Of a DNA stretch of 64,000 nucleotides, positions 1-11,900 are shown in pieces. Position 1 is the first letter of the stretch, and every line of letters begins with the position of its first letter. The notes under the pieces are model-generated. The model saw nothing but the letters and a program-made list of their open reading frames with translations, had not been told where the DNA came from and made no database searches. The position numbers and the translations under genes were made by a program. The DNA is from Psococerastis gibbosa (Eukaryota > Arthropoda > Insecta > Psocodea > Psocidae), in assembly GCA_963971405.1 (NCBI GenBank), contig OZ020488.1, positions 40,468,888 through 40,532,887 on the forward strand, in the 5' to 3' direction.

Positions 1-370
1 TCGAATAAATTATAACGTAATAAATGAACCTGCAACAGACTCAATATTTGGGGGGTAGTAACCCCCTGCCCACCCCCTGTATCCATCCTTGAGCAGGGGC
101 GGATCCAGCCCATATAGGGGGTAGTTGTGGGTCAAAATAAAATGAACTTATATTATAGTATTATGAAGTAATAATAATAATAAATAAGCTTATAATGTGT
201 GCCCAACAGACTAAGTCCAAAAACGACATCACTTACAATATAACATGTAAAATAATAGATATCGGTAGCAAGTCTTGTATATTAAAGCATAGTCGTATGT
301 TATAAATAGTAAGCTATGTTTGGCACTGTATATAAAATAAAATAACATGGTATTGACTAAATTATTTTAT
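1..370. other. Left-edge non-coding DNA
   Basis: AT-rich sequence with short ATA and TAA runs and no convincing exon. It probably lies in an intron of the protease whose last exons are at 3537-4800, because no upstream protease exon is seen between position 1 and 3536. Confidence 0.4.
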
Positions 371-1872
371 CTATCTTTATAAAAATCAAACCACTTTCCC
401 GCGTGAGTATGTATGTATGTATGTATGTATGTATGTGGACACTTTTTTGACTCGCCATAACTCGGGACCCACTGGCACCAGAAACTTGCGGATACACTCA
501 AAATTTAGAGAAAAATCGGGACATGGTTTTCGTGTAGGGCCGAACCTTAAAAATTGAACCTGATCAGGTACAGGAGCGATAATCGGTTCGAAAAATCCCA
601 TAAGAAAGCATTGGAGGGTTCAACGCAATGTTTTAGCCTGACATTTGGGCCTACCTTAACTTAAATTACATCACTGTCTTCGTCCATTCTTCCTCTTTCA
701 GGCCATGCTATACATGATGTGATTGGGCAAGTGGTTCGACTTTGGGGGGTGGAAACGTGAGGGGGTGCGCCCAAATTTTCCGATTTTCATCGAAAATAGG
801 CCTTTTTCGACCGCGTTTTTGGGGGTGTTAATATCAATTCGAAAACTTGAAACTTCTTTAGTCCTTTTCCACCTCTCTTAGTCTTTTCAGATATGTATTC
901 AGGTTTACTATACGCCTCTTCGTTTGGGCTCAGGTGAGTTGGTAAGCAGTCCCTGTTTTGACGAAATACCGGTTTAAAGGGTACATTTCCAAATACATCC
1001 ATAGAGTAAAAAAATTCCACAGCCAGCTGTTTTCAACCGAAATTAATTTTTAATGTCTCATTAGAAGCAGTATAAATTAAGCTTTAAAACGAGTATAAAT
1101 ACATAATTTCAAAATCACCCCTTCACCCCTTAAACACGAGTGGAACACAAAATTGTTAAAAAATCAGGCGAAAAAATTAATTTCCAGCAATCCCATTTCA
1201 ATTGCATGGGCGGGTTTAAAGCAATATTTTGGGCAGATGTAGAAGGCCTATGTTAATTTAAATTATATCAGTGTCTTTGTCCGCTCTTCTTCTTTTAGGT
1301 CATGCCAAATTTGTCGTGATCAAGCAAGAGGTTCGGCTTTGGGGGGTGGAAACGTGACGGGGTGCGCCCAAATTTTTCGATTTTCAGCGAAAATAGGCTT
1401 TTTCGGCCGCGTTTTCGGAGGTCTTGATATCATTTTGAAAACTTTAAACTACTTTAGTTCTCTTCCACCTGTCTTACTCTTTCCAGAGATATATTCAGTT
1501 TAACTATCCGCCTCTTCGTTCGGGCTCAAGTGATTTGGTAAGCCATAGCCATCAGCGTTTTGACGGAAAACAGGTCTAAAGTGTACCTTTGAAATTACAT
1601 GCATAGAGTAACAGGATTCCACAGCCTGACCTCTTCCACCAAAATGATTTGTTAATGTCTCATTAGAAGTAGTATAAATTAGCCAATTTTCATAGTTGTT
1701 AACTGCTTCGTTTGGGTTTGGGGGCATTCACATAAGTCATGCGAGCCCCGAAGGGGCGAGCTGCGTAATGCCAAATGGAACCACGTTAATGCGAGGCCCC
1801 GCAGGGGCGAGCTGCCGCCCGCGGCAGGCGCAAGGGGGGCGGGGCCGCGAAGCGGTCCCAAGCTCCGCTTGT
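371..1872 (+). mobile_element. Helitron-like unit, copy 1
   Basis: First of two head-to-tail units. It begins CTATCTTTATAAAAATC, followed by a short GTAT microsatellite (about 407-435). It ends in a GC-rich segment (about 1741-1872) with several short palindromes. The last of these, GGCCGCGAAGCGGTCC, is followed by about 13 nt ending CTTGT. A terminal hairpin just before a CTRRT-like end, without terminal inverted repeats, is the usual 3' end of rolling-circle transposons. No Rep/helicase ORF is present, so the unit would be non-autonomous. The Helitron assignment is inference; an unclassified tandem repeat is the alternative. Confidence 0.55.
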
Positions 1873-3228
1873 CTATCTTTATAAAAATCAAACCACTTTC
1901 CCGCGTGAGTATGTATGTATGTATGTGGACACTTTTTTGACTCGCCATAACTCGGGACCCACTGGCACCAGAAACTTGCGGATACACTCAAAATTTAGAG
2001 AAAAATCTGGACATGGTTTTCCTGTAGGTCCGAACCTGAAAAAGTGAACCTGATCAGGTACAGGAGCGATAATCGGTTCGAAAAATCCCATAAGAAAGCA
2101 TTGGAGGGTTCAACGCAATGCCTTAGCCAGACCTTTGAACCTACCTCAATTTAAATTATATCACTGCCTTCGTCCATTCTTCCTCTTTCAGGCCATGCTA
2201 TACATGATGTGATGGGGCAAGGGGTTCGACTTTGGGGGGTGGAAACGTGAGGGGGTGCGCCCAAATTTTCCGATTTTCAGCGAAAATAGGCCTTTTTGGG
2301 CTGCGTTTTTGGGGGTGTTAATATCAATTCGAAAACTTCAAACTACTTTTGTTCTTTTCCACTGTTCTTATTCTTTTCAGTCATATATTCAGTTTTGCTA
2401 TGCGCCTTTTCGTTCGGGTTCAGGTGAGTTGGTAAGCAGTCCCTGTTTTGCCGAAAAACCGGTTTAAAGGGTATATTTCCAAATACATGCATAGAGTAAA
2501 AAAATTCCACAGCCTGCAATTTTCCATCGAAATTAATTTTTAATCTCTCATTAGAAGCAGTATGAAATAAGCTTTAAAACGAGTATAAATACATAATTTC
2601 AAATTCACCCCTTCCCCCCTTAATCACGAGTGGAACACAAAGTTTTTAAAAATGATGCGAAAAAAAATGCATTTCTAGCAATCCCATTTAAATTGCATGG
2701 GTGGGTTTAAAGCAATATTTTGGGCAGATGTGGAAGGCCTATGTTAATTTAAATTATATCAGTGTCTTTGTCCGCTCTTCTTCTTTTAGGTCATGCCAAA
2801 TTTGTCGTGATCAAGCAAGAGGTTCGGCTTTGGGGGGTGGAAACGTGACGGGGTGCGCCCAAATTTTTCGATTTTCAGCGAAAATAGGCTTTTTCGGCCG
2901 CGTTTTCGGAGGTCTTGATATCATTTTGAAAACTTTAAACTACTTTAGTTCTCTTCCTCCTGTCTTACTCTTTCCAGAGATATATTCAGTTTAACTATCC
3001 GCCTCTTCGTTCGGGCTCAAGTGATTTGGTAAGCCATAGCCATCAGCGTTTTGACGGAATACAGGTCTAAAGTGTACCTTTGAAATTACATGCATAGAGT
3101 AACAGGATTCCACAGCCTGACCTCTTCCACCAAAATGATTTGTTAATGTCTCATTAGAAGCAGTATAAATTAACCAATTTTCATAGTTGTTAACTGCTTC
3201 GTTTGGGTTTGGGGGCATTCACATAAGT
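601..3228. repeat. Alternating A-B-A-B monomers inside the tandem units
   Basis: Each 1.5-kb unit contains two diverged versions of a roughly 550-600 bp monomer. The A monomers start near 601 and 2095, and the B monomers near 1196 and 2690. A and B share landmarks in the same order: a CTTCTTCTTTTAGG-like tract, GGGGGGTGGAAACGTGA, GGTGCGCCCAAATTTT, GATTTTCAGCGAAAATAGG and a tail with GCCTCTTCGTT. A-to-A and B-to-B similarity is clearly higher than A-to-B similarity, which is a higher-order repeat arrangement. Confidence 0.7.
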
Positions 3229-3363
3229 CATGCGAGCCCCGAAGGGGCGAGCTGCGTAATGCCAAATGGAACCACGTTAATGCGAGGCCCCGCAGGGGCG
3301 AGCTGCCGCCCGCGGCAGGCGCAAGGGGGGCGGGGCCGCGAACCGGTCCCAAGCTCCGCTTGT
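1873..3363 (+). mobile_element. Helitron-like unit, copy 2
   Basis: Second unit, joined directly to the first: the CTTGT end of copy 1 abuts CTATCTTT of copy 2. It is nearly identical over its whole length, with a shorter GTAT microsatellite (about 1909-1926). Its 3' hairpin has one change (GAACCGG for GAAGCGG). The array ends at CGCTTGT, followed by non-repeat DNA that leads into the protease exon. Confidence 0.55.
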
Positions 3364-3536
3364 AATGTTATAAATTAAACTATAACAGACTTCTCGCAAG
3401 TAGGTATGTAGTTCGTATATGCTGTTGTTGACGTTGGACGTCTATTGTTTCATGATGAAATTCTTATAAATATATGAAATCTTATACGTGTCTTATAAAT
3501 GTCAAAAAATACAAATATTGGTTTTAACTTTTTCAG

Positions 3537-4800
3537 GGGGACAGTGGGGGTCCGTTATTAACGTTTAGCTCAGACGGGAGCTACATCGTCTCAGGTAGGC
3601 TAATTATGTACTGTATATATTAGTTGGGCTTTTGCTCTATAGAAAAACTTTATATTTGTAAGTATTGTATAATATTGAAGTAGACTATAGTATAGAATTA
3701 CATATGACACATGCTAACTTTGCATTGTGTACTGTATTTCATATATTATCAATTCCTGGTTAACCCGAAATTAATAACCTATATTTAAACATTAATAACC
3801 TAATGAAGCAGTAGAAGTCATTTCCCGAAATTGTCTGAAAGCTTATTTCGTTTCGGTATCTGACGTTGACATCTTCAGTGGCACTAAGTGGACTTCCAGT
3901 ATTTTGGAGTCTCAGGAGCAACTGTTTCTATTTGTTTTCATCATCTGACTACTGCTGTAAATACAACCCACCAGGCCCGTAAATAGGATTTTATTTCAGG
4001 GAGCGGGGAAAATGACACCCGCTGGAAAGTTCGATTATAACTAATGTAAAGCTGTGGCAGCAGTCAAATCATCTCAGTTTTGTACCTTTCGTACGTTTTC
4101 CACCATCTAGGGAGTCCCAACTCCCAGAAGTCGGTTTCCATCGCAGTTCGTCTTTTGGACGCCCCTTCAGTCTTCCTCCCGTCATACTTGTTTTGCACAT
4201 TTTGTTCAGCATGCGGCCCTCTGACATTCTCACGATGTGTCCATCTTAGATGCTCTGCTTTTACATTGTGTTAATTTCGCAGGTATCGTTTCATATGGTT
4301 TTGGTTGTGCCAGAGAAAACTATCCCGGTCTCTACACAAATGTCGCCTACTATGTGGACTGGATCACCGACCAATTAGACGGAGAACCAACAAAAACAGG
4401 AGAAGAACCCAACAACAGCCCAAAACCTCCGACGAGATGGCAGAACAAAGCCGTCTCTGACGATTCTGACTCCAGGAAGAGACAGGGAGGCGTTTGGTTC
4501 GCTCAACAAAGCGCCTCTGGAAGTACTTCAGGAAAAAATATGCACGCTGTGGAAGCAATGAGTATTCCAATTAATAAAGACCGGACCAATGCCTTTTCTG
4601 GAGATGCTGAATCCGGGGGACAGGGAAGAATTTGGTTCCCTACACAGAGCATCACTGGAACCGCTTCTGGAATCACCTCAGGAAGTACCTCCGGAAGAAC
4701 TTTACACGCAGGGGAGGCGTTGAGTCCTCCGATCAACCCAAGTGATTTTAGGATAGGCAGTGCAGGTGCAAGGGACATATTCTTCCCAGGGAGCAGATGA
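3537..4800 (+). CDS. Serine protease (S1), 3' part only
   Basis: Last two exons of a trypsin-like secreted protease: 3537-3594 (58 nt) and 4283-4800. The first encodes the catalytic-serine block [10 protein letters not shown], after a TTTTTCAG acceptor and before a gtaggc donor. The second begins [11 protein letters not shown] and runs through [14 protein letters not shown], the usual C-terminal helix of the domain. The His and Asp exons are not in the window. The protein does not stop after the domain: about 135 further residues follow, rich in Gly, Ser and Thr. They contain a KR dibasic site (4477-4482) and two imperfect repeats starting [10 protein letters not shown] and [10 protein letters not shown]. 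The 58-nt serine exon has the same length and phases as in the protease at 5659-15562, so the two are paralogues. The substrate is unknown. Confidence 0.8.
4025..4262 (-). mobile_element. Non-LTR retrotransposon 3' fragment
   Basis: The minus strand resembles the fragment at 12262-12690: a block like AAGATGG.CACATCGT.AGAATGTCAG, then a lysine- and arginine-rich stretch. It encodes the C-terminal tail of a LINE ORF2. It sits in the last intron of the protease, just before its final exon. Confidence 0.5.
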
Positions 4801-5111
4801 GCGTCTGCGATGGGCGGCTCTTCTCAGCAGCCAAATATGATATGGCAGAACGATGTTAATCTTAACAGTTCACAAGCACAGGAATGGCTGGAACTGTCGG
4901 TTAAGTTCCCTTGAACATATTAAGACCTTGTCAGACGGTCTGGGGTATTTCATTCGGTAGAAAATGGGACTATAGTCAGTTCAAGGGTAGCTTTGTAGCA
5001 CTGAACCAGTGCAGTGGTGGGTCTACACTTTTACACTTCTCATCATTGCTTTTCTATTTATATTTTATACGTTAGTATGTAAGCATTGAACACTAATGCT
5101 ACATATTCAAT

Positions 5112-5290
5112 GGTCTAAGGAAAGCTTTGCGATGGTCAAAATTTTCGATTTCGATTTGTCAATGAATTTGCAGGTTTTGAAGGAAAACAAAAAAGTGGTT
5201 TTTACGAAGTGTCTGTCTGTTTATTCATCGATTTGAGGCTAAAGTACATTGTGGATTTGAATAAAATTCGGCACATTGTTTGTATGCGAT
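5112..5290 (+). repeat. Truncated copy of the AAGGAAAGCTTTG repeat
   Basis: The opening GGAAAGCTTTG, the block AAAAAAGTGGTTTTTACGAA and the GTCTGTCTGT run match the longer copies at 8761-9585 and 39321-40135. It is shorter and diverged and lacks the terminal TGCTTTCC ends. Confidence 0.6.
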
Positions 5291-5658
5291 TTTAAATTAC
5301 AAAAAAGGCGTGGTTTCGTACCTCGTACCTATAAAGAAATAAATTACCCTATATATTAATATGACTTAGGTACTTACTAAGTGTGTAACTAATAATGACT
5401 TACTATTATTTATACCTAACTTATGCATTACAGCGTATTTGATTTTAAGAATGATAAAATCTGTGTTTAACTTAGACCGGCCCTGTCTTGTAAATTTGAA
5501 ATTATTAGTTACCTATATGTCACTAATGCATGCACATAAATAGTACTAAAAATAATGTAAAATGCGAATGGAACTTTCTCTAACCAAAGGTTCAGTGGAC
5601 GGCTCGGATGTAGCAGGTGTCTTCGACGCGCACAAACAGTATTAGTAATTAAGCAAAT

Positions 5659-8600
5659 ATGATTAATTGGAAGCATTATTTAGTAGCTGTAACTTTTTTT
5701 AGTTTAAGTTTTGCGAGAAAAATTAGTAATTATCAAGATGAAGATTATGACTACGAATACGAATATGAAATTGAGGTAAGTTAATATATTTTGGACATTT
5801 TTAGGCACCATTTATTATTTAGAGAGTTGAGCTGACATAATTTTTGGGTCCCTTTGAACAGCATAAATTATTGAGATCACATCCCCTTCATTCATACTAT
5901 GACCATTGCCAATTAATCAACTGTTGAAAAGCGGCAGCTAACCTTGTTAGCAAAGACAACCATTTCCTTCAATGGCAAGTCAATCAGATCGACCTGGTCG
6001 ATGTAGGCAGCACCAAAACAATCCAACCGCGCCCGCCACAGGGCTGGACATTAGCCAACCACGTGTTCCGCGGTTTCGTCGGACTCATTGCAGTGCAGGC
6101 AGACGGTAGGACCTCCATGAGCCAGTTTGGCCACGTGGGCTCCGAACAAACCATAACCAGTAACCAGGGCTGCGGTCGTTTGAGCCGTCTCACTACATTC
6201 AGTCTATGTAAACCCCATTTTTTACGCGGTTTGAGAGTATAATATACAAGTAGTTTAATAAGGTACAAAATTGATATACCACTTGCCATATACCAAGTTG
6301 AATCCGCCAAAAGAGAGTCGGTTCAAAACTGAAGCCAACTCGGCAGTGTGTACAGCGTAGGCATGAGAGCATGGTGGGACATGATAACACGCAGAGACTA
6401 CTTGTCAGTGCGTGTCGAGTCCTGGTTACCCCCAAGGTCCTGTGACTTTACTAATGTTCCCCAAGTGGTTCGGAATCCACAATAATCAGGAGGTCAACCT
6501 TCATCAGTTAACTCCCATTCTCCCTGTGGTAATGTTGTCTGCCCTAAGGTTGCCTCAAGTTGAAAACCGCAGACTCAACTTCCCACCAGGCTAGCGTGTT
6601 TGCTTAACGCAGACATTCTGAATGCAGGTGTTGTAAAACAAACAAGCATGGGCCTCATAGTCATCGAACAACTAGCCCATTGTTAGGGAAAGGCCTCCCT
6701 CCCCTGACAATGGGCTCCACCCAAAATTGTTCGATGCCTATAAGGCCCATGCTTCTAATTACTATTAACAGGGCAGGCAATGTAAGTCCAACTAACCCTT
6801 TGCGAAATAGTAATACACCATTTCCATTAGCCTTTACAAATAGAAAACAAAGTATAATTGGTAGGCATAGAGAACTGGATTATGAGACGTGAGATGAAAT
6901 TCGGCGTTAGTTTTCCCGGGTACACCCCACTCTTCCTTACCTTCATTGGTATGATAAAAACACGTCTGCTGGACATGCCGCTGAGTGCTGACCATAACAT
7001 ACCAAATAGATCAGTGGTCAAGTCAGGGGATTCTGTACTCAGGCCTGGACTCTCAATGGGTTGTCGACCCACCGTGTTTGTAAATTATTATTCTGTGTAC
7101 CTCTTCTTTAAATCAAAGATTGGCGATCGTTGAACTAGATTGTTTTAGGGAATTGTAATGCAGTGGTTTCCCGTTAACTTCAGCATCCTCATGCCTTTGA
7201 CTCTCCCCCGTCTTCAGGGCCAGGTTCCCAAAAGACAAAAGAGGGCCCTGCAGTGAAACGACTGTTTTCTTCGCTTATCCCGGCTCAAATTCGGTCCCCT
7301 GTCAGTTTAGGCACCGCGACGCGCTTCCATCTTCACCACGAAGAGTTGCAGATTAGGGATTTTTGCGTCTTCACCTCTGAGACCATAAGGCATTACTCGG
7401 AAGCTCAGCTACTTTGAAAATTGCGTGCCCGTCTGTAGTTATTGAATAGTAAAGTCATGACATCACAGGTTCATTAGGCAACCTAGCGAGAAAGTTTACA
7501 AGTGTATTTACAGTAAGTCACTTATCGTATTAACATTCTTTGGCATTCTTATAGACAGAGAACAAGGTAGAGAGAGTTCAGATTGACGTAAGCGAACAAC
7601 TGGTAATACAAAATTATAATAGGCCAATGAACGTCAGAGCGCATATCTACCTATACCAATTTAAATTAGGTACCTCCTATTTTTGCTATACGTTTTCAAA
7701 TTCAAATCCAAATATATTCCAATTTTTCTACAATACAGATTTACATAAAATTATTAATTGTATCACTAATGATTAAAGTATAAAATTAAATTTAAATAAG
7801 GCAGCTATTCCCCTTGTCAATATTCCGTCATTTGTTGTTCAATAATTGATGACATTTTTGTTTTAATTTATTTCATTGTCCATTTTAACTTACGCATGTT
7901 AAAATTGATCAATGATCATAAAGTAAAATCTCGCTTTGCAATCAATAAAAAACTAAAATTAAACAATGGCTACGTCTAGAGATGGTAAATAATTTAAATT
8001 AATTTCTTGAGAACGAACGAATTATTTCGTAATTTAAATCATAAAATTTCTTGTAGATTATAAAATTAAAAGAAAGACAGCGAGCAAACTTACAAAATTG
8101 GGAAAAATTGAAAACAAAAATTATCAATTATTGAAGACAACTAGAATGCGGTGTAAAAATATAAGTGCAACATTGATGATATTGCCGTCAATGACATTAT
8201 CAAAAATGAAGAAAAACTAACAAGTGGAATAGCAACCTAAGCTAAATTAAATTAGCATCAGTTAGCTTAAGGAAACCGCTAGGCTAAGGATCAATTGTCA
8301 GTAACCTGTTAGACTTGTCACACTTGCTGGTTTAATGGGATTTGGTAATCGTGTGAGGTGGTTATTGAGTAGCTGGTGAAAATCGTAGTGTAGTGGATAA
8401 CGATGTGGACCTTCGTGAAGAAAGTCAGAGGCCTCATCCCGCCACTTATTTGCCTATGTCTCAATAGAAATACCTATTCGTGCGAGCTTAGTGATTCGCA
8501 ATCCCTTATTCATGGCATAGCAAATTCAAACACGGAGGCTTGGCGCATGCCCAAACTAAAATCGTGCCAATGACAACGGATTGTGTTATGGCTTCTTCTT

Positions 8601-8884
8601 AAGGTTACAATCTTAGCGATTGGTTAGCAGCAACTCCCTGCATATCGTCCTCCAGTTTACTCGGTCCTCGATCTTCCTCTTCAGTTCCTGATATGATATT
8701 GCTCCTGCGTCTTCGTCTACTTGATCCATGAATTCCTTCTTCGGCCGTCCTCTTCGGTTATTGCTTTCCAATTTATACGTAGTATAAGGAAAGCTTTGTG
8801 ACGGTCGAAATTTTCGATTCCGAGATTTCAACGGATTTACACGTTTTAAGGTCCCAGGAACCCAAAAAAGTGGTTTTTACGAAA

Positions 8885-8927
<43 letters not shown>

Positions 8928-11900
8928 TCTTCGATTTCCGGGCAAACTACTCGGTCGATTTTGATAAAATTCGGCATGTAGGTTCACAAAAATCATACCT
9001 CGGGCTAACTCAATTTGGGGGGTTTTTATTTTCAAAAAACTTCAAAAAAACGTCTAAAAAAATTATTTCCCAAAAACGGCTCCAACGATTTCTATTGAAT
9101 TCACATATATTGTAGTTGTTGTTAATGTTGATAGACTGCGGGGGGTCGCTTGCCCCTTGATAGTTTGCTTCTGGGGGTAAAAAAATAAAAATGACTAAAT
9201 TTTAATGAAAAATGACTAAAAAATAATTTTTCTGCGACACCTTTCTATCGATGATTTCTACCTTCAGGTATGTTTTAGGTGTTAAATTGAGTAACGAAAC
9301 CGAACAGGTTGCTTTCCCAAAAAAGTATTTGGTTTTGTACAAAAAATGTTTTTTTGAAAAAATGATAGAAAATTCACGCTCAAATGCATTGCGTGCCCTG
9401 CCAGTATTGCTGTGTGGTAATGTGTTGGTCTGACCTATCTAGAATGTACCTCACCTCCAGTGACGTCAGGTGGACAACCCCCCCCCCCCCCCCCCACGAG
9501 ATATCGGAAATTTAACCATAGGAAAATTATTTACCATGAAATTACTAATTTTCTCTATCTACTAATTTTGATAAATTGGAAAGCATGTTCGAGTAAACTC
9601 GGACCGGTTCTTTCCCTCTACTGTGCCCTCGATAATAGTGTGTACCAGATTTTCGTTCCTTAGCCTTAGCTTGTGTTATGTACTGTACATGAATTTCGAG
9701 TCCCTTCACAGCCTGAAGAGGTTACCAACAAAGCAGATAAAGTAGAAGAAATTTCCTATTTCGATATTTCAATGGAATGACACGTTTTTAGGCCCCAGGA
9801 CCCTACTTCTTCTTCTTCCTCCTTAGCGCAGCGTGGGGGGGTCACCCCGAACCCATTACCTGAACTCGCCCCGGTTGGACCTTAACGCCTTGAGCGGTCC
9901 CAGGACCCCATTTTTTTAAATCAAATATCTGCCTGTCTGGCGCCCTGTAGGCTAGTTGGGGCTCCCACAACTTCATAAAAGTGCAGATGTATAAACCTTA
10001 CTTTAATTGAATATACCTTAATTTAATTTCAGAATCTCGGTAACATTGAAGTGGAATTTGTAATGGACGCCATCACCGTCGGAAAACTTACCAGCTTGAC
10101 AGAAAAATCCTGCACCTCATGTAGTGAGTACCTACCTATTGCGTATAAGAGTAAAATATACAGTACTATCCCAAAGACTAATGTTGAATAATATAATTAC
10201 AATGGCTTCAACGGCCGGAGTTACATGATGAAGCAGTTGAAGCCGGGATAATAGGCCGTGGTCGTTTTGTACTTCCAAGCGTTTCATCATTTGCAGGTAC
10301 TTCGTGGGCTCAGCACGGTCTATTATCCTGGATTCTACTGCTTCATCGTAACATTAAATAATTATTAGGTATTTGGATTAATTTACCCAAATTTGGCATC
10401 CAATAACGAATCTAGATCGATGAGATCATTACTATTTTTAAACGTTTTTTTTTTCGTTTCTAATTGCTGATGTAAATCCATACCTATGCATTAATTAACC
10501 TCTTTCATGTATAAAGCCATAATGCCGGTTATAGATGCAGCAGCCGTAGAGAAATAAAGTCAACCCCTAATATTAAGAGCTGAGCTGACGATATCCTCCC
10601 GAAGAGGGCTGAAGGCTTGTCATGGTTTCGTTGCATATGAACGTCCAAACATGACTGTACTTTCTCTTAGGTTGTGGAATTCCTAACCGTGCCAACAGGA
10701 TTGTCGGGGGTTGGGCAACGCAAGTACATGAGTACCCGTGGATGGTCGCCCTCACTAGGAACAATCGTCTATTCTGCGGGGGAACTTTGATCAATGACCA
10801 GTACGTGTTGACTGCTGCTCATTGTGTTACAAGAGGTGACACCAATAACACGTAAGTTCTCTCACTTTTGTCAATTCACGTAGGCTAACATTATACGTAC
10901 GTACCCGTAGTTGGTCACACTGATCAGGAACAATAGCCTATTCTGCGGGGGAACTTTGATCAATGACCAGTACGTGTTGACTGCTGCTCATTGTGTTACA
11001 AGAGGTGACACCAATAACACGTAAGTTCTCTTACTTCTGTCAATTCACGTTGGCTAACATTATACGAACGTACCCGTAGTTGGTCACACTGATCAGGAAC
11101 AATAGACTATTCTGCGGGGGAACTTTGATCGATGACCAGTACGTGTTGACTGCTGCTCATTGTGTTACAAGAGGTGACACCAATAACACGTAAGTTCTCT
11201 CACTTTTGTCAATTCACGTAGGCTAACATTATACGTACGTACCCGTAGTTGGTCACACTGATAAGGAACAATAGCCTATTCTGCCTTTGCTGAAACTGCC
11301 TGAAACTTTGATCAGTAACCAGGATGGGTTGACTCCTGCTTCAAATCAGTCATAACATTCTCAATATTTGGAACCTATATTATATGAATGGATTTTTCGT
11401 CAAAGTAGAAATGTATCGACCCCCCCCCCCCCCATATTACACACTCGAATAATGCAACCATAAAATGGATGTATGTGTTAAGTGTAATTCCGATATTCAA
11501 ATTCAAACCGTATACCGTACTTCAACATAATACGATACAACAAATAGCACAAACATTCCAAATATTTCTTCGATCCAATAAATAATGGGCCGAATAAATA
11601 TTCGAGGGTGTATTCAGGGCCAAAGTCCATACAGTAGCTTCAATACTAATGACCTAAAATTTTATCAAACCGAATCAAATTTATTCAAGGCCATAGCCGG
11701 AGGGGAGGGGTTCATGGTGGTTCAAACTCCCCCCCCCCCTGAAAGATATGAAATGGCTTGACCCTAGATAGAATCGGATTTTGGGAGGAAAAATAAAAAC
11801 TAGGCCTATACTATGTAATATCCAATGAATGTTCTGAACACCCCCCCCCCTCCCCGAAAGAAAATCCTAGCTACGGCCTTGAAATTTATTAAATTAAAAC

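Noticed and set aside
1679..1991. Several overlapping open frames of about 60-100 codons
   Set aside because: They lie in the GC-rich palindromic end of the Helitron-like units, read out on both strands and repeat in both copies; no domain visible.
5984..6310. Minus-strand open frame of 108 codons
   Set aside because: A different frame of the same DNA encodes a LINE zinc knuckle; this frame is a shadow.
8886..8930. Possible CRISPR-like tandem repeat (GTCT)n
   Set aside because: It is a simple 4-bp microsatellite inside a transposon; no spacers.
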